A DNA stretch of 64,000 bases from Saccharothrix carnea (GTDB taxonomy: Bacteria > Actinomycetota > Actinomycetes > Mycobacteriales > Pseudonocardiaceae), in the NCBI RefSeq assembly GCF_003014735.1, contig NZ_PYAX01000016.1, positions 103,938 to 167,937 of the forward strand. Reading direction: 5' to 3'. The position numbers and the translations under genes were made by a program. Shown piece by piece: positions 17,013 through 25,673 of the stretch. A model generated the notes under the pieces. That model ran no database searches. It had not been told where the DNA came from and saw only the letters and a list, made by a program, of their open reading frames with translations. The first letter of the stretch is position 1, and every line of letters starts with the position of its first letter.

Positions 17013-18290
17013 TCAGAAGTTCTTCGTGGACACCGTCCAGGGCGCCTTGGCCGCCAGCCCGGAGGGGCTGAGGATGTAGGTGCGCGCTGCCTGGTTGCCG
17101 TTGAGCACCATGTCGAGGAACTGCACGACCGTCGTCATGCCGTCGCTCAGCTGGCTGCCGGTGATGAAGCCACCGTGACCGGCCTGCGGGTGGCGGGCCA
17201 GCACGGACGGGACGGTGGCCAGGTCGTAGGTGGCCTGGTTGTTGGCGTAGGCGACGTCGGAGGGGCCGCCGTCCATGAACAGGGCGGGCGTGTGCAGCTC
17301 GCGGACCTCGGAGCGCGGGTAGCCGAAAGAACCATCGGCGAAGAACCCGCTGTTCAACGAGACGACCGCGGACACGCGGCCGTCCTGGCCCGCGACCATG
17401 GCCTCCAGGCCGCCGCACGAGTGGCCCGCGGTGGCCACCTTGGTCAGGTCCAGGCGCTGGCGCAGCGGCGCTCCGGAGCGGTTCTGCTCCCGCTCGGCCC
17501 ACGTGATCGCGTCCGTCAGCAGGGAGGGGATCGGAGATCCGCTCGGCACGCCGTTGGGAGAGCCGTCGACGGAGCCGGTGTCCACCACGACGAAGCCCTT
17601 CGACGCGATGAACGTCAGGATCCGGGTGACCTCGCTGTTGTCCGTGTGCGCGCACGCGCCGTTCCCGAACGCCAGCACGGGCAGCGGCCGGTCGACCGCC
17701 TGCGGGTTCGCCGGGCGGAACACGGTGTAGCGGTTGTCGCCGTACGCGCCTTCCCGGGTGACGGGGAAGTTGTTCTCGATCAACGGACGGCCCGGTTGAG
17801 GCGTCGTGGTCGTGGTCGTCGTCGCGGTGGTGGTGGTGGTGGTGGTCGTCGTCGTCGTCGTGGTCGTCGATCCCGTGCACACGGTGCCGTTGAGGGTGAA
17901 CACAGACGGAGGCGTCGAGCGGGCGCCGGACGCGGCGTTGAAGCCGAACGACACCGTCGCACCGGTGGCCATGGAGCCGTTCCACGGTGCGTTGACGGCG
18001 GTGACCTGGGCGCCGGACTGGGTGTGCGACCCGTTCCACCACTGCGTGATCCGCTCGTCACCCGAGAACGACCACGACAACCGCCACCCGCTCACGGGGT
18101 CGCCGAGGTTCGTCACGACCACGTTGGCACCGAACCCGCCCGGCCACTGGGAGGCGATGGCGTAGTCGACCCGGCAACCGGCTGCGGCCGATGCGGACTG
18201 CGACCCGAGCAGGGCCGCGGTGGTCGCGGCGAGGGCGACGGCGGACACCAGCGCGGCCGACCGTGACGCGGGGGAGTGGTTCCTGCGCAT
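17013..18290 (-). CDS. Secreted CBM2 - poly-Thr linker - alpha/beta hydrolase (putative acetyl xylan esterase)
   Basis: 425 residues from ATG 18290, with a strong GGAAGGAG. Signal peptide 1-36 (SAALVSAVALAATTAALLGSQSASAAA). Residues 37-142 are a CBM2 (WPGGFGANVVVTNLG, GWRLSWSF, FTLNGTVC), 143-165 a Thr-rich linker, and 166-425 an alpha/beta hydrolase. The nucleophile elbow AGHSCGG is clear and a late GHGGF supplies a candidate His. The organisation resembles bacterial polyester/acetyl-ester hydrolases of the PET-hydrolase/chlorophyllase-like superfamily. Given its neighbours, a side-chain esterase on xylan is the likely role, but the substrate is inferred. It sits between the GH10 xylanase and the CE1 esterase, all on the minus strand, each with its own terminator. 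Confidence 0.83.
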   Translation of the reverse strand: MRRNHSPASRSAALVSAVALAATTAALLGSQSASAAAGCRVDYAIASQWPGGFGANVVVTNLGDPVSGWRLSWSFSGDERITQWWNGSHTQSGAQVTAVNAPWNGSMATGATVSFGFNAASGARSTPPSVFTLNGTVCTGSTTTTTTTTTTTTTTATTTTTTTPQPGRPLIENNFPVTREGAYGDNRYTVFRPANPQAVDRPLPVLAFGNGACAHTDNSEVTRILTFIASKGFVVVDTGSVDGSPNGVPSGSPIPSLLTDAITWAEREQNRSGAPLRQRLDLTKVATAGHSCGGLEAMVAGQDGRVSAVVSLNSGFFADGSFGYPRSEVRELHTPALFMDGGPSDVAYANNQATYDLATVPSVLARHPQAGHGGFITGSQLSDGMTTVVQFLDMVLNGNQAARTYILSPSGLAAKAPWTVSTKNF

Positions 18291-18324
18291 GGGATTGCTC
18301 CTTCCCGGCTCATCCGGTTCGAGG

Positions 18325-18358
18325 GGTGGGAGGACCCGGGGCGCCGGGCCCTCCCACC
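18325..18358 (-). terminator. Hairpin terminator of GH10-CBM2 xylanase gene
   Basis: GGTGGGAGG (18325-18333) pairs with CCTCCCACC (18350-18358), extended by an inner CCCGG/CCGGG pair. It is 7 bases beyond the xylanase stop on the minus strand. Confidence 0.75.
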
Positions 18359-18364
18359 GCGTGC

Positions 18365-19729
18365 TCAGCCGACCTGGCAGGAGACGCTGGGCCAGTTCCA
18401 GTTGCCCCCGTGCTGGACGGTGAAGCCGAACGTGTTGCCGTTGCCGTTGGGGCGGGCCACCATCACGTTGGCCGAAGGCCACGTCGCGGTGGTGTTCCAG
18501 GTGGCGATGATCCGCTGCGGCGAACTGACGGTGACCGTGACGACCCAGTTGTTCGTGCCCGAGACGGTGACCTCGCCGTTGAAGCGGTCGTTCCACTTCT
18601 GGCCTTCGCGGTACGTCGCGGTGCAGCCGCCGGGGTTCTGCGGCGTGGTCGTCGTGGTCGGGCCGGTCGGGTCGGTGGTGCTGGTCGGCGTGGTCGGGAC
18701 GGTGCTCGAAGCGTTGTTCAGCACGTTGAGGACCGACGTGTAGGCGGCCTTCTTGTTGCCCGAGCCGTCGAACAGCAGCGGGGTGCCGGAGGCGCGCCAC
18801 GAGTCGGTGTCGCGGATGCCCCAGACGGTGATGCCGGTGCAGCGCGTCACCGAGAGGCAGGCCTGCACGACGCCCTGGTACTGCTGCGCCTGCGTGGAGC
18901 CGGAGCCCTCGATGTCGAGCTCGGTGATCTGCACGTCCACGCCCAGGTTGGCGAAGTTCTGCAGGGTGGTGTGGTAGTTGGAGGGAACGGGGTTGCCGCT
19001 GTTGAAGTGCGCCTGGAAGCCGACGCAGTCGATCGGCACGCCGCGGGACTTGAAGTCCTGCACCATCCGGTAGACGCCCTGGGTCTTGGCGTGCGACCAG
19101 TTGTCGGTGTTGTAGTCGTTGTAGCAGAGCTTGGCACCCGGGTCGGCGGCGCGGGCGGCGCGGAACGCGGCCTCGATCCAGTCGTTGCCGGTGCGCTGGA
19201 GGTTGGAGTCACGGCGTCCGCCGCTGCTGCCGTCGGCGAACGCCTCGTTCACCACGTCCCAGGCGTAGATCTTGCCGCGGTAGTAGCTGGCGACCTGGGT
19301 GACGTGGTTCAGCATCGCGTTGCGCAGCGCGGTGCCGGACATGTTCTGCATCCAGCCGGGCTGCTGCGAGTGCCAGGCCAGGGCGTGCCCGCGGACCCGC
19401 TTGCCCTGGTTGCGCGCCTGGTTGACGATCCGGTCCGCGTTGCCGTAGCTGAACTGGCCCTGGCTCGGCTCCGTGGCGTCCATCTTCATCTCGTTCTCGG
19501 CCGTGACCATGTCGAACTCACGGTTGAGAATCCCGACGTACGTGGAGTCGCTCAGCTTGTTGGCCGCGACCGCGGTGCCGAAGTAGCGGCCGCTCTGCTG
19601 TGCCGCCGCGGCGAGGGTCGAGGCGGCGCCACTGGCGGGTGACGCCACGAGGACCGCGGCGCCCGCGGCGGCGGCGACCAAGGTGGACACGAGCGCGGCT
19701 CGTGCGACTGACTTCGATGTCAGCGTCAT
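18365..19729 (-). CDS. Secreted GH10 endo-beta-1,4-xylanase with C-terminal CBM2
   Basis: 454 residues from the ATG at 19729. The signal peptide (about 1-35) ends in a hydrophobic Ala/Val stretch, PASGAAS. Residues about 38-340 are a complete GH10 barrel: WHSQQPGWM, the acid/base in WDVVNEAF, YNDYNTD, and the nucleophile in VQITELDIEG. A Thr/Pro linker follows and then a CBM2 (about 368-454, YREGQKWNDRFNGEVTVSG to NWNWPSVSC). It cleaves internal xylan linkages outside the cell. Upstream DNA contains two palindromes different from the island's common operator, so it may be under separate control. It is paralogous to the GH10-CBM13 gene at 23999-25447. Confidence 0.95.
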   Translation of the reverse strand: MTLTSKSVARAALVSTLVAAAAGAAVLVASPASGAASTLAAAAQQSGRYFGTAVAANKLSDSTYVGILNREFDMVTAENEMKMDATEPSQGQFSYGNADRIVNQARNQGKRVRGHALAWHSQQPGWMQNMSGTALRNAMLNHVTQVASYYRGKIYAWDVVNEAFADGSSGGRRDSNLQRTGNDWIEAAFRAARAADPGAKLCYNDYNTDNWSHAKTQGVYRMVQDFKSRGVPIDCVGFQAHFNSGNPVPSNYHTTLQNFANLGVDVQITELDIEGSGSTQAQQYQGVVQACLSVTRCTGITVWGIRDTDSWRASGTPLLFDGSGNKKAAYTSVLNVLNNASSTVPTTPTSTTDPTGPTTTTTPQNPGGCTATYREGQKWNDRFNGEVTVSGTNNWVVTVTVSSPQRIIATWNTTATWPSANVMVARPNGNGNTFGFTVQHGGNWNWPSVSCQVG

Positions 19730-20256
19730 GTTCGGCGCTTTCTGAGGAGCACCCGCGAAGAGCACGGGTGGGGACGGATGGGGTGGGAGCGGTCGATGGT
19801 CCGCTCGTGTGGGTGGCCTGGAATGCCTGGCAGCCACACGCTGTTCGGTTCGAAACGTTAAGCAGTATTAACCGAAACAGTTTGGGCAATCAAGGCCACC
19901 CTGACCCGCTCATCCGCCGAGGTTTACATCCGTGAACCGATGCGAATCGGTTAAGTGTGATCTTGGAGTTGGGGTGAACGTGCTGGTGAAAGGCCCAATA
20001 GTGCTGCTGGGGACGGTGGGGGCGTCGAGGTCTTGAAGTGGGGTGCGCCGAGGTATTCTTTCGCAAAAATTCGAAACAATATTCGCAAATTTCGAGTGCG
20101 CGCACCGGCCTTCTTCGCCGGGTGTTGAGCCGTTCGGTCGAATACCGTGCGCCCGCTCGCCGCGGAAGTTCGGGAGCAGGCCGAATCGGCGGCGGTCCCG
20201 GCGGACTCGCGTCGTGCCGGGACCGCCGCCGTCTGCGGTTGTCGCTGGAGCGGCGG
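19730..20256. promoter_or_regulatory. Promoter region of GH10-CBM2 xylanase with candidate operators
   Basis: This 527-base gap holds no convincing gene. Candidate operators for the minus-strand xylanase are GTTAA-N6-TTAAC (19857-19872, flanked on both sides by CGAAAC) and the inverted repeat AACCGATGCGAATCGGTT (19935-19952). An AT-rich stretch at 20050-20096 contains TTCGCAAA twice and looks like promoter DNA. The terminator of the next gene occupies 20187-20231. Confidence 0.5.
20187..20231 (-). terminator. Hairpin terminator of the CBM13-GH43 gene
   Basis: Sixteen-base-pair perfect stem, 20187-20202 with 20216-20231 (CGGCGGCGGTCCCGGC and complement), 13-base loop, 25 bases past the stop. 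Confidence 0.82.
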
Positions 20257-22350
20257 TCAGGGAGTGGTCAGGTCGAACTCGCGCACGGTGACGGAGCCGC
20301 CCAGTGCCTGGGTGGCGTGGTTGAAGATGCCGAAGCGGTAGCCCATGAAGAACTGCCAGGCGTTGTTGAGGGTGAAAGACGGCCCGAGCGCGGTGAAGTT
20401 GGTGCCGTCCGTGCTGTAGGAGAAGCGGGCGACGCGGTTGGACCCCGGTTGGATGTCGGCGTTGACCCGCAGCCAGATCCGGCCGCCGCTGACGGCCGCG
20501 CTCGCGGCCTCGGTGCCGGTGCTGGTGGTGCGCCAACTGCTGTCCATCGCCAGCCCGGTGGTCATGGACACGCGGGTCTGGCCGTTCTCGCGCTTCACCC
20601 CGATCCAGGCCGAGGACTGGCGCAGCATGGCCAGGCCGGACCGGTCGCCGTCGCGCATCGCGCTGTAGTCCAGTTCGACGGTGGCGGTCGACGTCGGCCC
20701 CTGGATGCGGTGGGTCAGCGTGTTGCGGGCGGCGTAGAGGTCGTTGGTGACGGTGGCCGTCTGCAACGTCAGCCCGTTGTTCACCGAGTACCGGCTGGTG
20801 TCCGGGTCGTGGTTCCACTCCCACTGCGGGCCGAGCGCCGTCCCCGCGAACGTGTCGGACCCGGTGAGCGGTTTGACCGGTCGGGTCGGCAGCGGCGAGG
20901 GGTAGTTGACGCCCCACCGGCCGTTGACCGTCTGCAGGGTCGGCCACCCGTCCGCGGTCCACGTGATCGGCGCGAGCGCCGGGACGCGACCGCCCGGGTA
21001 GGCGTCCACGAACGACATGTAGTACCAGGACCCGTTCTGGGTCTGGACCAGGCCGCCCTGGTGCGGCACGCCGCCACCGGGGATCGGGCCCGGCAGGTCG
21101 AGCAGCACCTGCCTCAGGGTGTACGGGCCGAACGGGTTGCTCGCCTTGAGGACGTACTGGCCGTTCGCGGGTCGGGTCAGCCAGATGTAGTAGCTGCCGT
21201 TGCGCTTGTAGAACCGCGCGCCTTCCAGCGTGCCGATGTTCGACGGCGTCTGGAACACCTGCTGCGCGCGGACCTGGGTGCGGCCGTCCGCGGAGAGCTG
21301 GGCGACGCTGATCGTGCCGTTGCCGTACGCGACGTACATCGTGTCGTTGTCGTCGATCAGCATGCCCGCGTCGTAGTAGCAGTTGTCGAGCTGGGCGTGC
21401 CGGTTCCAGGGCCCCTCGACGCTGCTCGCGGTGTAGATGTAGGTGTCGTTGAAGTCGATGCACCCGGCCCAGTAGTAGGTGCGGTTGCTCGGCCGGTACT
21501 GCAGCGTCGACGCCCAGATGCCGTTGACGTAGGCCCGCTGCCCGTTGGTGAGGTCGTACTTCGTGCCGAAGTCCAGGGAGGGCACGGAGTGGCCGGCGAA
21601 CTCCCAGTTGACCAGGTCGTAGGAGCGCAGGATCGGCGCGCCGGGGGAGTAGTGCATGGTGGAGGCGGTCATGTAGTACGCGTCACCGACCCGGATGACC
21701 TCGACGTCGGCGAAGTCCTGCCACACCAAGGGGTTGGTGAACTGGCCACTCGGTGGGGGCGTGGTGGTGGTCGGCGGCGTGCCGACGCGGACGAGCTGCC
21801 ACTGCTGGTTGGCGCCGCCCCAGTCGCTGTACTGCACGATCTGGGCCCCATCGGTGGTCGCGGCGTTCTGGACCTCGACCGCCTTGTTGCTGTTGCGGTT
21901 GACCAGCCGGACGTGGCCGCCATCGGAGTCGGCCAGCCGGAACTGCTGGTTGGTGCCGTTGCCATCGGCCCACTGGACGATCGCGCCGCCATCGGCGGTG
22001 GAGAAGTTGTGGACGTCGAGCACCTTGCCCGAGTGGCGGGACTTGAGCCGGTAGTAGCCGCCGCCGGAGTCGACGAACTGCCACTGCTGGTTCGCGCCGT
22101 CGTTGCGGGCCCACTGGGTGATGCGGCCGCCGTCGGCGGTGGAGAGGTTGTAGACGTCCAGCGCCTTGCCGCTGTTGCGGTTGACCAGCACGTACCAGGC
22201 GTTGGTGTCGACGGTGGCGGCGGAACTGGTCGCCGAGCCGAAGACGACCATCACACCGCCGAGCACGACCGCGGCCATGACCGCGGCCATCCTCGACACC
22301 CGGCCACGTCTGCGCGCCGAGCGCCGCGGGAGTTGATCGGGGACGGACAT
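20257..22350 (-). CDS. Secreted CBM13 - GH43 beta-xylosidase/alpha-L-arabinofuranosidase
   Basis: 697 residues, ATG with GAGGAG upstream. The N-terminal basic and hydrophobic segment (to about 45) is a long signal peptide. Residues about 50-185 form a CBM13 trefoil with three QQW/QQF units. After a Thr/Pro linker the GH43 five-bladed propeller covers about 200-490: the base Asp lies in WQDFADVEVIRVGDAYYM and the acid Glu in GTLEGARFYKRNGSYYIW. Residues about 500-697 form a beta-sandwich (FAGTALGPQWEWNHDP to FGIFNHATQALGG) typical of the accessory domain of xylosidase-type GH43 enzymes. It should trim xylose or arabinose from xylo-oligosaccharides outside the cell. It is probably co-transcribed with, or follows, GH62 and GH10-CBM13. 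Confidence 0.9.
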   Translation of the reverse strand: MSVPDQLPRRSARRRGRVSRMAAVMAAVVLGGVMVVFGSATSSAATVDTNAWYVLVNRNSGKALDVYNLSTADGGRITQWARNDGANQQWQFVDSGGGYYRLKSRHSGKVLDVHNFSTADGGAIVQWADGNGTNQQFRLADSDGGHVRLVNRNSNKAVEVQNAATTDGAQIVQYSDWGGANQQWQLVRVGTPPTTTTPPPSGQFTNPLVWQDFADVEVIRVGDAYYMTASTMHYSPGAPILRSYDLVNWEFAGHSVPSLDFGTKYDLTNGQRAYVNGIWASTLQYRPSNRTYYWAGCIDFNDTYIYTASSVEGPWNRHAQLDNCYYDAGMLIDDNDTMYVAYGNGTISVAQLSADGRTQVRAQQVFQTPSNIGTLEGARFYKRNGSYYIWLTRPANGQYVLKASNPFGPYTLRQVLLDLPGPIPGGGVPHQGGLVQTQNGSWYYMSFVDAYPGGRVPALAPITWTADGWPTLQTVNGRWGVNYPSPLPTRPVKPLTGSDTFAGTALGPQWEWNHDPDTSRYSVNNGLTLQTATVTNDLYAARNTLTHRIQGPTSTATVELDYSAMRDGDRSGLAMLRQSSAWIGVKRENGQTRVSMTTGLAMDSSWRTTSTGTEAASAAVSGGRIWLRVNADIQPGSNRVARFSYSTDGTNFTALGPSFTLNNAWQFFMGYRFGIFNHATQALGGSVTVREFDLTTP

Positions 22351-22387
22351 GACTGCTCCTCACCCGCCGCTGGAGGGCGGATCGCGG

Positions 22388-22423
22388 CCCGGCGCCCCGC
22401 ACGTGGTCGTGCGGGGCGCCGGG
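22388..22423 (-). terminator. Hairpin between GH62 and GH43 genes
   Basis: A 15-base-pair perfect stem (22388-22402 with 22409-22423) and 6-base loop, just downstream of the GH62 stop. It may terminate or attenuate read-through into GH43. Confidence 0.78.
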
Positions 22424-22428
22424 GTCGG

Positions 22429-23952
22429 TCAGCGTTGCAGCGTCAGCACGCCCGGTCGGTAGGGCAGCAGGCCGTAGTCGCCGCCCGAGTTGGGACTGCG
22501 CCCCTGGTAGAGGAGCTGCAGGTTGCAGGGGTCGATGGTCTTGGTCTGGTCGGCGGTGGCGCGGACCAGGTCACCGTGGCTGATGTCGTTGGTCCAGGTC
22601 GCGCCGCTGTTGGCCTTGCCCGCGAACGGGTTGCTCTCGGTGGCGGCCTGCGGCGTCCACGAACCGCCCAGGCTGCCGGACGTGAACGAGCGGAAGTAGC
22701 GCCCGTTGGCCCCGATCGCCTCGACGATCATGAGGTACTGGTTCTGGCCCTTGACCTTGTAGACCTCGGGGGCTTCGAACAGGTTGTTCGTCGTGTCGCT
22801 CATGATCGTGGTGTACGACGAGCCGAAGCTGCTCGGGAAGTTCCCGAGCGGCATGACCTGGCGGTAGATCTTGCCGTTGTCACCGGCGAAGAACAGGTAC
22901 ATGTTCGTGTCGTCACCGATGAGCGTCTGGTCGATGGGTCCGGTACCGGAGCCGGTGATGCTGGCCGTGGAGAGCACCTGCTGCGCCGACCACCCGTTCG
23001 GGTTGGTGGGGTCGGTCGACGTCCGGTAGCTGAACGCGGTCCCTCCCCACTGGTAGGCGAGCACCCAGATGTTCTTCGGGGCGAAGTAGATCAGCGTGGG
23101 CGCGACGGTGCCGGTGTTCATGGCCTGCTGGGGTGCCGAGGCCATCTCGGACCAGTTGCTGAACAGCCCGAAGTTCATCGAACCCCAGCTCGTGCCCGTG
23201 TCGTGCGTCGTGCCGTAGACCAGGTGCCTGCCGTTGTAGGGGACGTAGGTGAAGTCCTTGAGCGAGACCCAGCCCGACCTCGGCTGCGCCAGCACGCCGG
23301 ACGACGACCAGCGGTAGGTCGACGGGAGCGAGCACGTGCCCGGGTTCGTGGTCGTCGTGGTGGTGGGGCCGGTGCCCATGCGCACGAGCTGCCACTGCTG
23401 GTTGGTGCCGCCCCAGTCGGTGTACTGGACGATGTTGCCGCCGTCGTTCGTGGCCGCGCCCTGGACCTCGACCGCCTTGTTGCTGTTGCGGTTGATCAGG
23501 CGGACGTGGCCGCCATCGGAGTCGGCCAGCCGGAACTGCTGGTTGGTGGTGTTGTTGTCCGCCCACTGCACGATCGCGCCGCCGTTGGCGGTGGAGAAGT
23601 TGTGGACGTCGAGCACCTTGCCCGAGTGGCGGGACTTGAGCCGGTAGTAGCCGCCGCCGGAGTCGACGAACTGCCACTGCTGCTGGTTGCCGTCGTTGCG
23701 GGCCCACTGGGTGATGCGGGCGCCGTCGTTGGTGGCGAGGTTGTAGACGTCCAGTGCCTTGCCGCTGTTGCGGTTCACCAGCACGTACCACGCGTTGGTG
23801 TCCACGGTCGCCGCTGACGCGGTCGTCGCGCCGAACGTCGCCAGCAAGCCGCCGAGCAGCACGGTGACGACCGCGGCGGCGAGACCGGCGACCTTGCGGC
23901 GCCTGCCGACTCGCGGAACGGTGGTGGGCGGTTGGTGGCCTGACCCGGCCAT
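22429..23952 (-). CDS. Secreted CBM13 - GH62 alpha-L-arabinofuranosidase
   Basis: 507 residues, ATG 23952 with AGGAG. Signal peptide about 1-47. Residues about 50-185 are a CBM13 almost identical to those of the two flanking genes. A Thr-rich linker leads to a GH62 domain (about 205-507): CSLPSTYRWSSSGVLAQPRSGWVSLKDFTYV, NLFEAPEVYKVKGQNQYLMIVE with the acid Glu, and the C-terminal CNLQLLYQGRSPNSGGDYGLLPYRPGVLTL are highly characteristic. It removes arabinofuranosyl side groups from arabinoxylan, opening the backbone to the neighbouring GH10. It is in series with GH10-CBM13, 46 bases apart. Confidence 0.95.
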   Translation of the reverse strand: MAGSGHQPPTTVPRVGRRRKVAGLAAAVVTVLLGGLLATFGATTASAATVDTNAWYVLVNRNSGKALDVYNLATNDGARITQWARNDGNQQQWQFVDSGGGYYRLKSRHSGKVLDVHNFSTANGGAIVQWADNNTTNQQFRLADSDGGHVRLINRNSNKAVEVQGAATNDGGNIVQYTDWGGTNQQWQLVRMGTGPTTTTTTNPGTCSLPSTYRWSSSGVLAQPRSGWVSLKDFTYVPYNGRHLVYGTTHDTGTSWGSMNFGLFSNWSEMASAPQQAMNTGTVAPTLIYFAPKNIWVLAYQWGGTAFSYRTSTDPTNPNGWSAQQVLSTASITGSGTGPIDQTLIGDDTNMYLFFAGDNGKIYRQVMPLGNFPSSFGSSYTTIMSDTTNNLFEAPEVYKVKGQNQYLMIVEAIGANGRYFRSFTSGSLGGSWTPQAATESNPFAGKANSGATWTNDISHGDLVRATADQTKTIDPCNLQLLYQGRSPNSGGDYGLLPYRPGVLTLQR

Positions 23953-23998
23953 GGGCGTGCTCCTCTTCGTCGAGGTGGGGGGATGGGAGTGGGACGGA

Positions 23999-25447
23999 TC
24001 AACCGACGCGGACGAGTTGCCACTGCTGGTTGGCGCCGCCCCAGTCGGTGTACTGGACGATGTTGCCGCCGTCGTTGGTCGCCGCGCCCTGGACTTCGAG
24101 CGCCTTGCCGCTGTTGCGGTTGATCAGGCGGACGTAACCGCTCGCGTCGACCGCCCGGAACTGCTGGTTGGTTCCGTTGTGGTCGGTCCACTGGACGATG
24201 GCGGCGCCGTCCGTGGTGGAGAAGTTGTGGACGTCGAGCACCTTGCCCGAGAGCCGTGACTTCACCCGGTAGTAGCCGCCGCCGGAGTCGACGAACTGCC
24301 ACTGCTGCTGGTTGCCGTCGTTGCGGCTCCACTGGGTGATGCGGGCGCCGTCGTTGGTGGCGAGGTTGTAGACGTCCAGTGCCTTGCCGCTGTTGCGGTT
24401 CACCAGCACGTACCACGCGGTCGGGTCGATGACCCCCGGCTGGCCGGAACCCTCGTTGAGGGCGTTGAGCACAGCGGTGTAGGCGGGCTTCTTGTTGCCG
24501 GCCGCGTCGAACAGCAGCGGGTTCTGGCCGGTGCGCCACGAGTCGCTGTCGCGGATGCCCCACACGGTGATGCCGGTGCAGCGGGCCACGGCCAGGCACG
24601 CGCGGGTGACGGCGGCGTAGGCGTTGGCCTGGTTCGAGCCGGAGATGTCCAGCTCGGTGATCTGCACGTCCACGCCGAGGTCGGCGAAGCGCTGGAGGTT
24701 GGCCTGGAAGTCGCCGGGCGCGGAGTTGGTCAGGTGCGCCTGGAAGCCGACGCAGTCGATGGGCACGCCGCGGGCCTTGAAGTCGCGCACCATGTTGTAG
24801 ATGCCGGTGCTCTTGGCGTTGATGCCATCGGTGTTGTAGTCGTTGTAGCAGAGCTTCGCGCCGGGGTCGGCCGCGCGAGCGGTGCGGAACGCGACCTCGA
24901 TCCAGTCGTTGCCGGTGCGCTGCAGGTTGGAGTCACGCCGACCGCCGCTGGTGCCGTCGGCGAACGCCTCGTTCACCACGTCCCACGAGTGGATCTTGCC
25001 GCGGTAGTAGGACGCGACCCGGTTGACGTGGTTGACCAGGGCGGAGCGCAGGGCCGAGCCCTCCATGCGCTGCATCCAGCCGGGCTGCTGGGAGTGCCAG
25101 GCCAGCGTGTGGCCGCGGACCTTCATGCCGCGGCTGATGGCGTGGTTGACGATCCGGTCGCCGTTGGTGAACGTGAACTGGCCCTGGTTGGGCTCGGTCG
25201 CGTCCATCTTCATCTCGTTCTCGGCGGTGACGCTGTCGAACTCGCGGTTCAGGATCGTCGTGTACGTGCTGTCGCCGAGCTTCCCGGCTGCGACGGCGGT
25301 GCCGAAGTACCGGCCCTTCTCCGCCGCCGAGGCCCCCAGCGTCGTACCCGCCAGGGCCTGGCCGTGGAACGCCGTCACCATCAGGGTGGCGACGAGTCCC
25401 ACGACGAGCAGCAACGCCGTTGTCATTGCTCGTGTCGAATGTTCCAT
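23999..25447 (-). CDS. Secreted GH10 endo-xylanase with C-terminal CBM13
   Basis: 482 residues from ATG 25447; a TTG three bases earlier is also in frame, but AAGGAC is spaced for either. Signal peptide about 1-34 (ALLLVVGLVATLMVTAFHGQALA). GH10 barrel about 37-335, with acid/base WDVVNEAF and nucleophile VQITELDISG. CBM13 trefoil about 350-482, nearly the same module that stands at the N-terminus of GH62 and GH43 next door. A perfect GTTAGCGCTAAC palindrome lies 28 bases upstream of the start, with a second extended site at 25647-25673, so transcription is very likely LacI-controlled. It is probably the first gene of a GH10-GH62-GH43 unit. Confidence 0.95.
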   Translation of the reverse strand: MEHSTRAMTTALLLVVGLVATLMVTAFHGQALAGTTLGASAAEKGRYFGTAVAAGKLGDSTYTTILNREFDSVTAENEMKMDATEPNQGQFTFTNGDRIVNHAISRGMKVRGHTLAWHSQQPGWMQRMEGSALRSALVNHVNRVASYYRGKIHSWDVVNEAFADGTSGGRRDSNLQRTGNDWIEVAFRTARAADPGAKLCYNDYNTDGINAKSTGIYNMVRDFKARGVPIDCVGFQAHLTNSAPGDFQANLQRFADLGVDVQITELDISGSNQANAYAAVTRACLAVARCTGITVWGIRDSDSWRTGQNPLLFDAAGNKKPAYTAVLNALNEGSGQPGVIDPTAWYVLVNRNSGKALDVYNLATNDGARITQWSRNDGNQQQWQFVDSGGGYYRVKSRLSGKVLDVHNFSTTDGAAIVQWTDHNGTNQQFRAVDASGYVRLINRNSGKALEVQGAATNDGGNIVQYTDWGGANQQWQLVRVG

Positions 25448-25474
25448 CAAGTGTCCTTACGGATCCGCCAGCGC

Positions 25475-25488
25475 TGTTAGCGCTAACA
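25475..25488. promoter_or_regulatory. Perfect LacI-type operator TGTTAGCGCTAACA
   Basis: A 14-base perfect palindrome, centred about 35 bases upstream of the GH10-CBM13 start codon, placed to block transcription or initiation. Confidence 0.8.
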
Positions 25489-25646
25489 ACTATGTGTCCG
25501 ATGTGCCGATGTCGAATTGGAATCGCGGAAGGGTGCGGTAGTCGTCACCGCCCGTGCTTGTCGTGACTCCGACTGTGAACGATGGTCCTACGCCGGGTCA
25601 AGACGTCGCGAAAATGTTTCGTAGCGGAACGAATGCGGTTCGGATT

Positions 25647-25673
25647 GCTAAAGTTAGCGCAAACAATTTTAGC
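25647..25673. promoter_or_regulatory. Extended operator (GCTAAA / GTTAGCGCAAAC / TTTTAGC)
   Basis: Four alternating TTAGC/GCTAA half-sites within 27 bases. It overlaps the permease stop codon of the upstream transport operon and lies 200 bases ahead of GH10-CBM13, so it may act as a second operator for that gene. Confidence 0.6.

Noticed and set aside
20038..23817. A 1259-codon open frame on the plus strand
   Set aside because: It lies antisense to clearly recognisable GH43 and GH62 genes; the length is a by-product of GC-rich wobble bases and its composition (Arg/Gly/Val/Asp) is that of a shadow frame.
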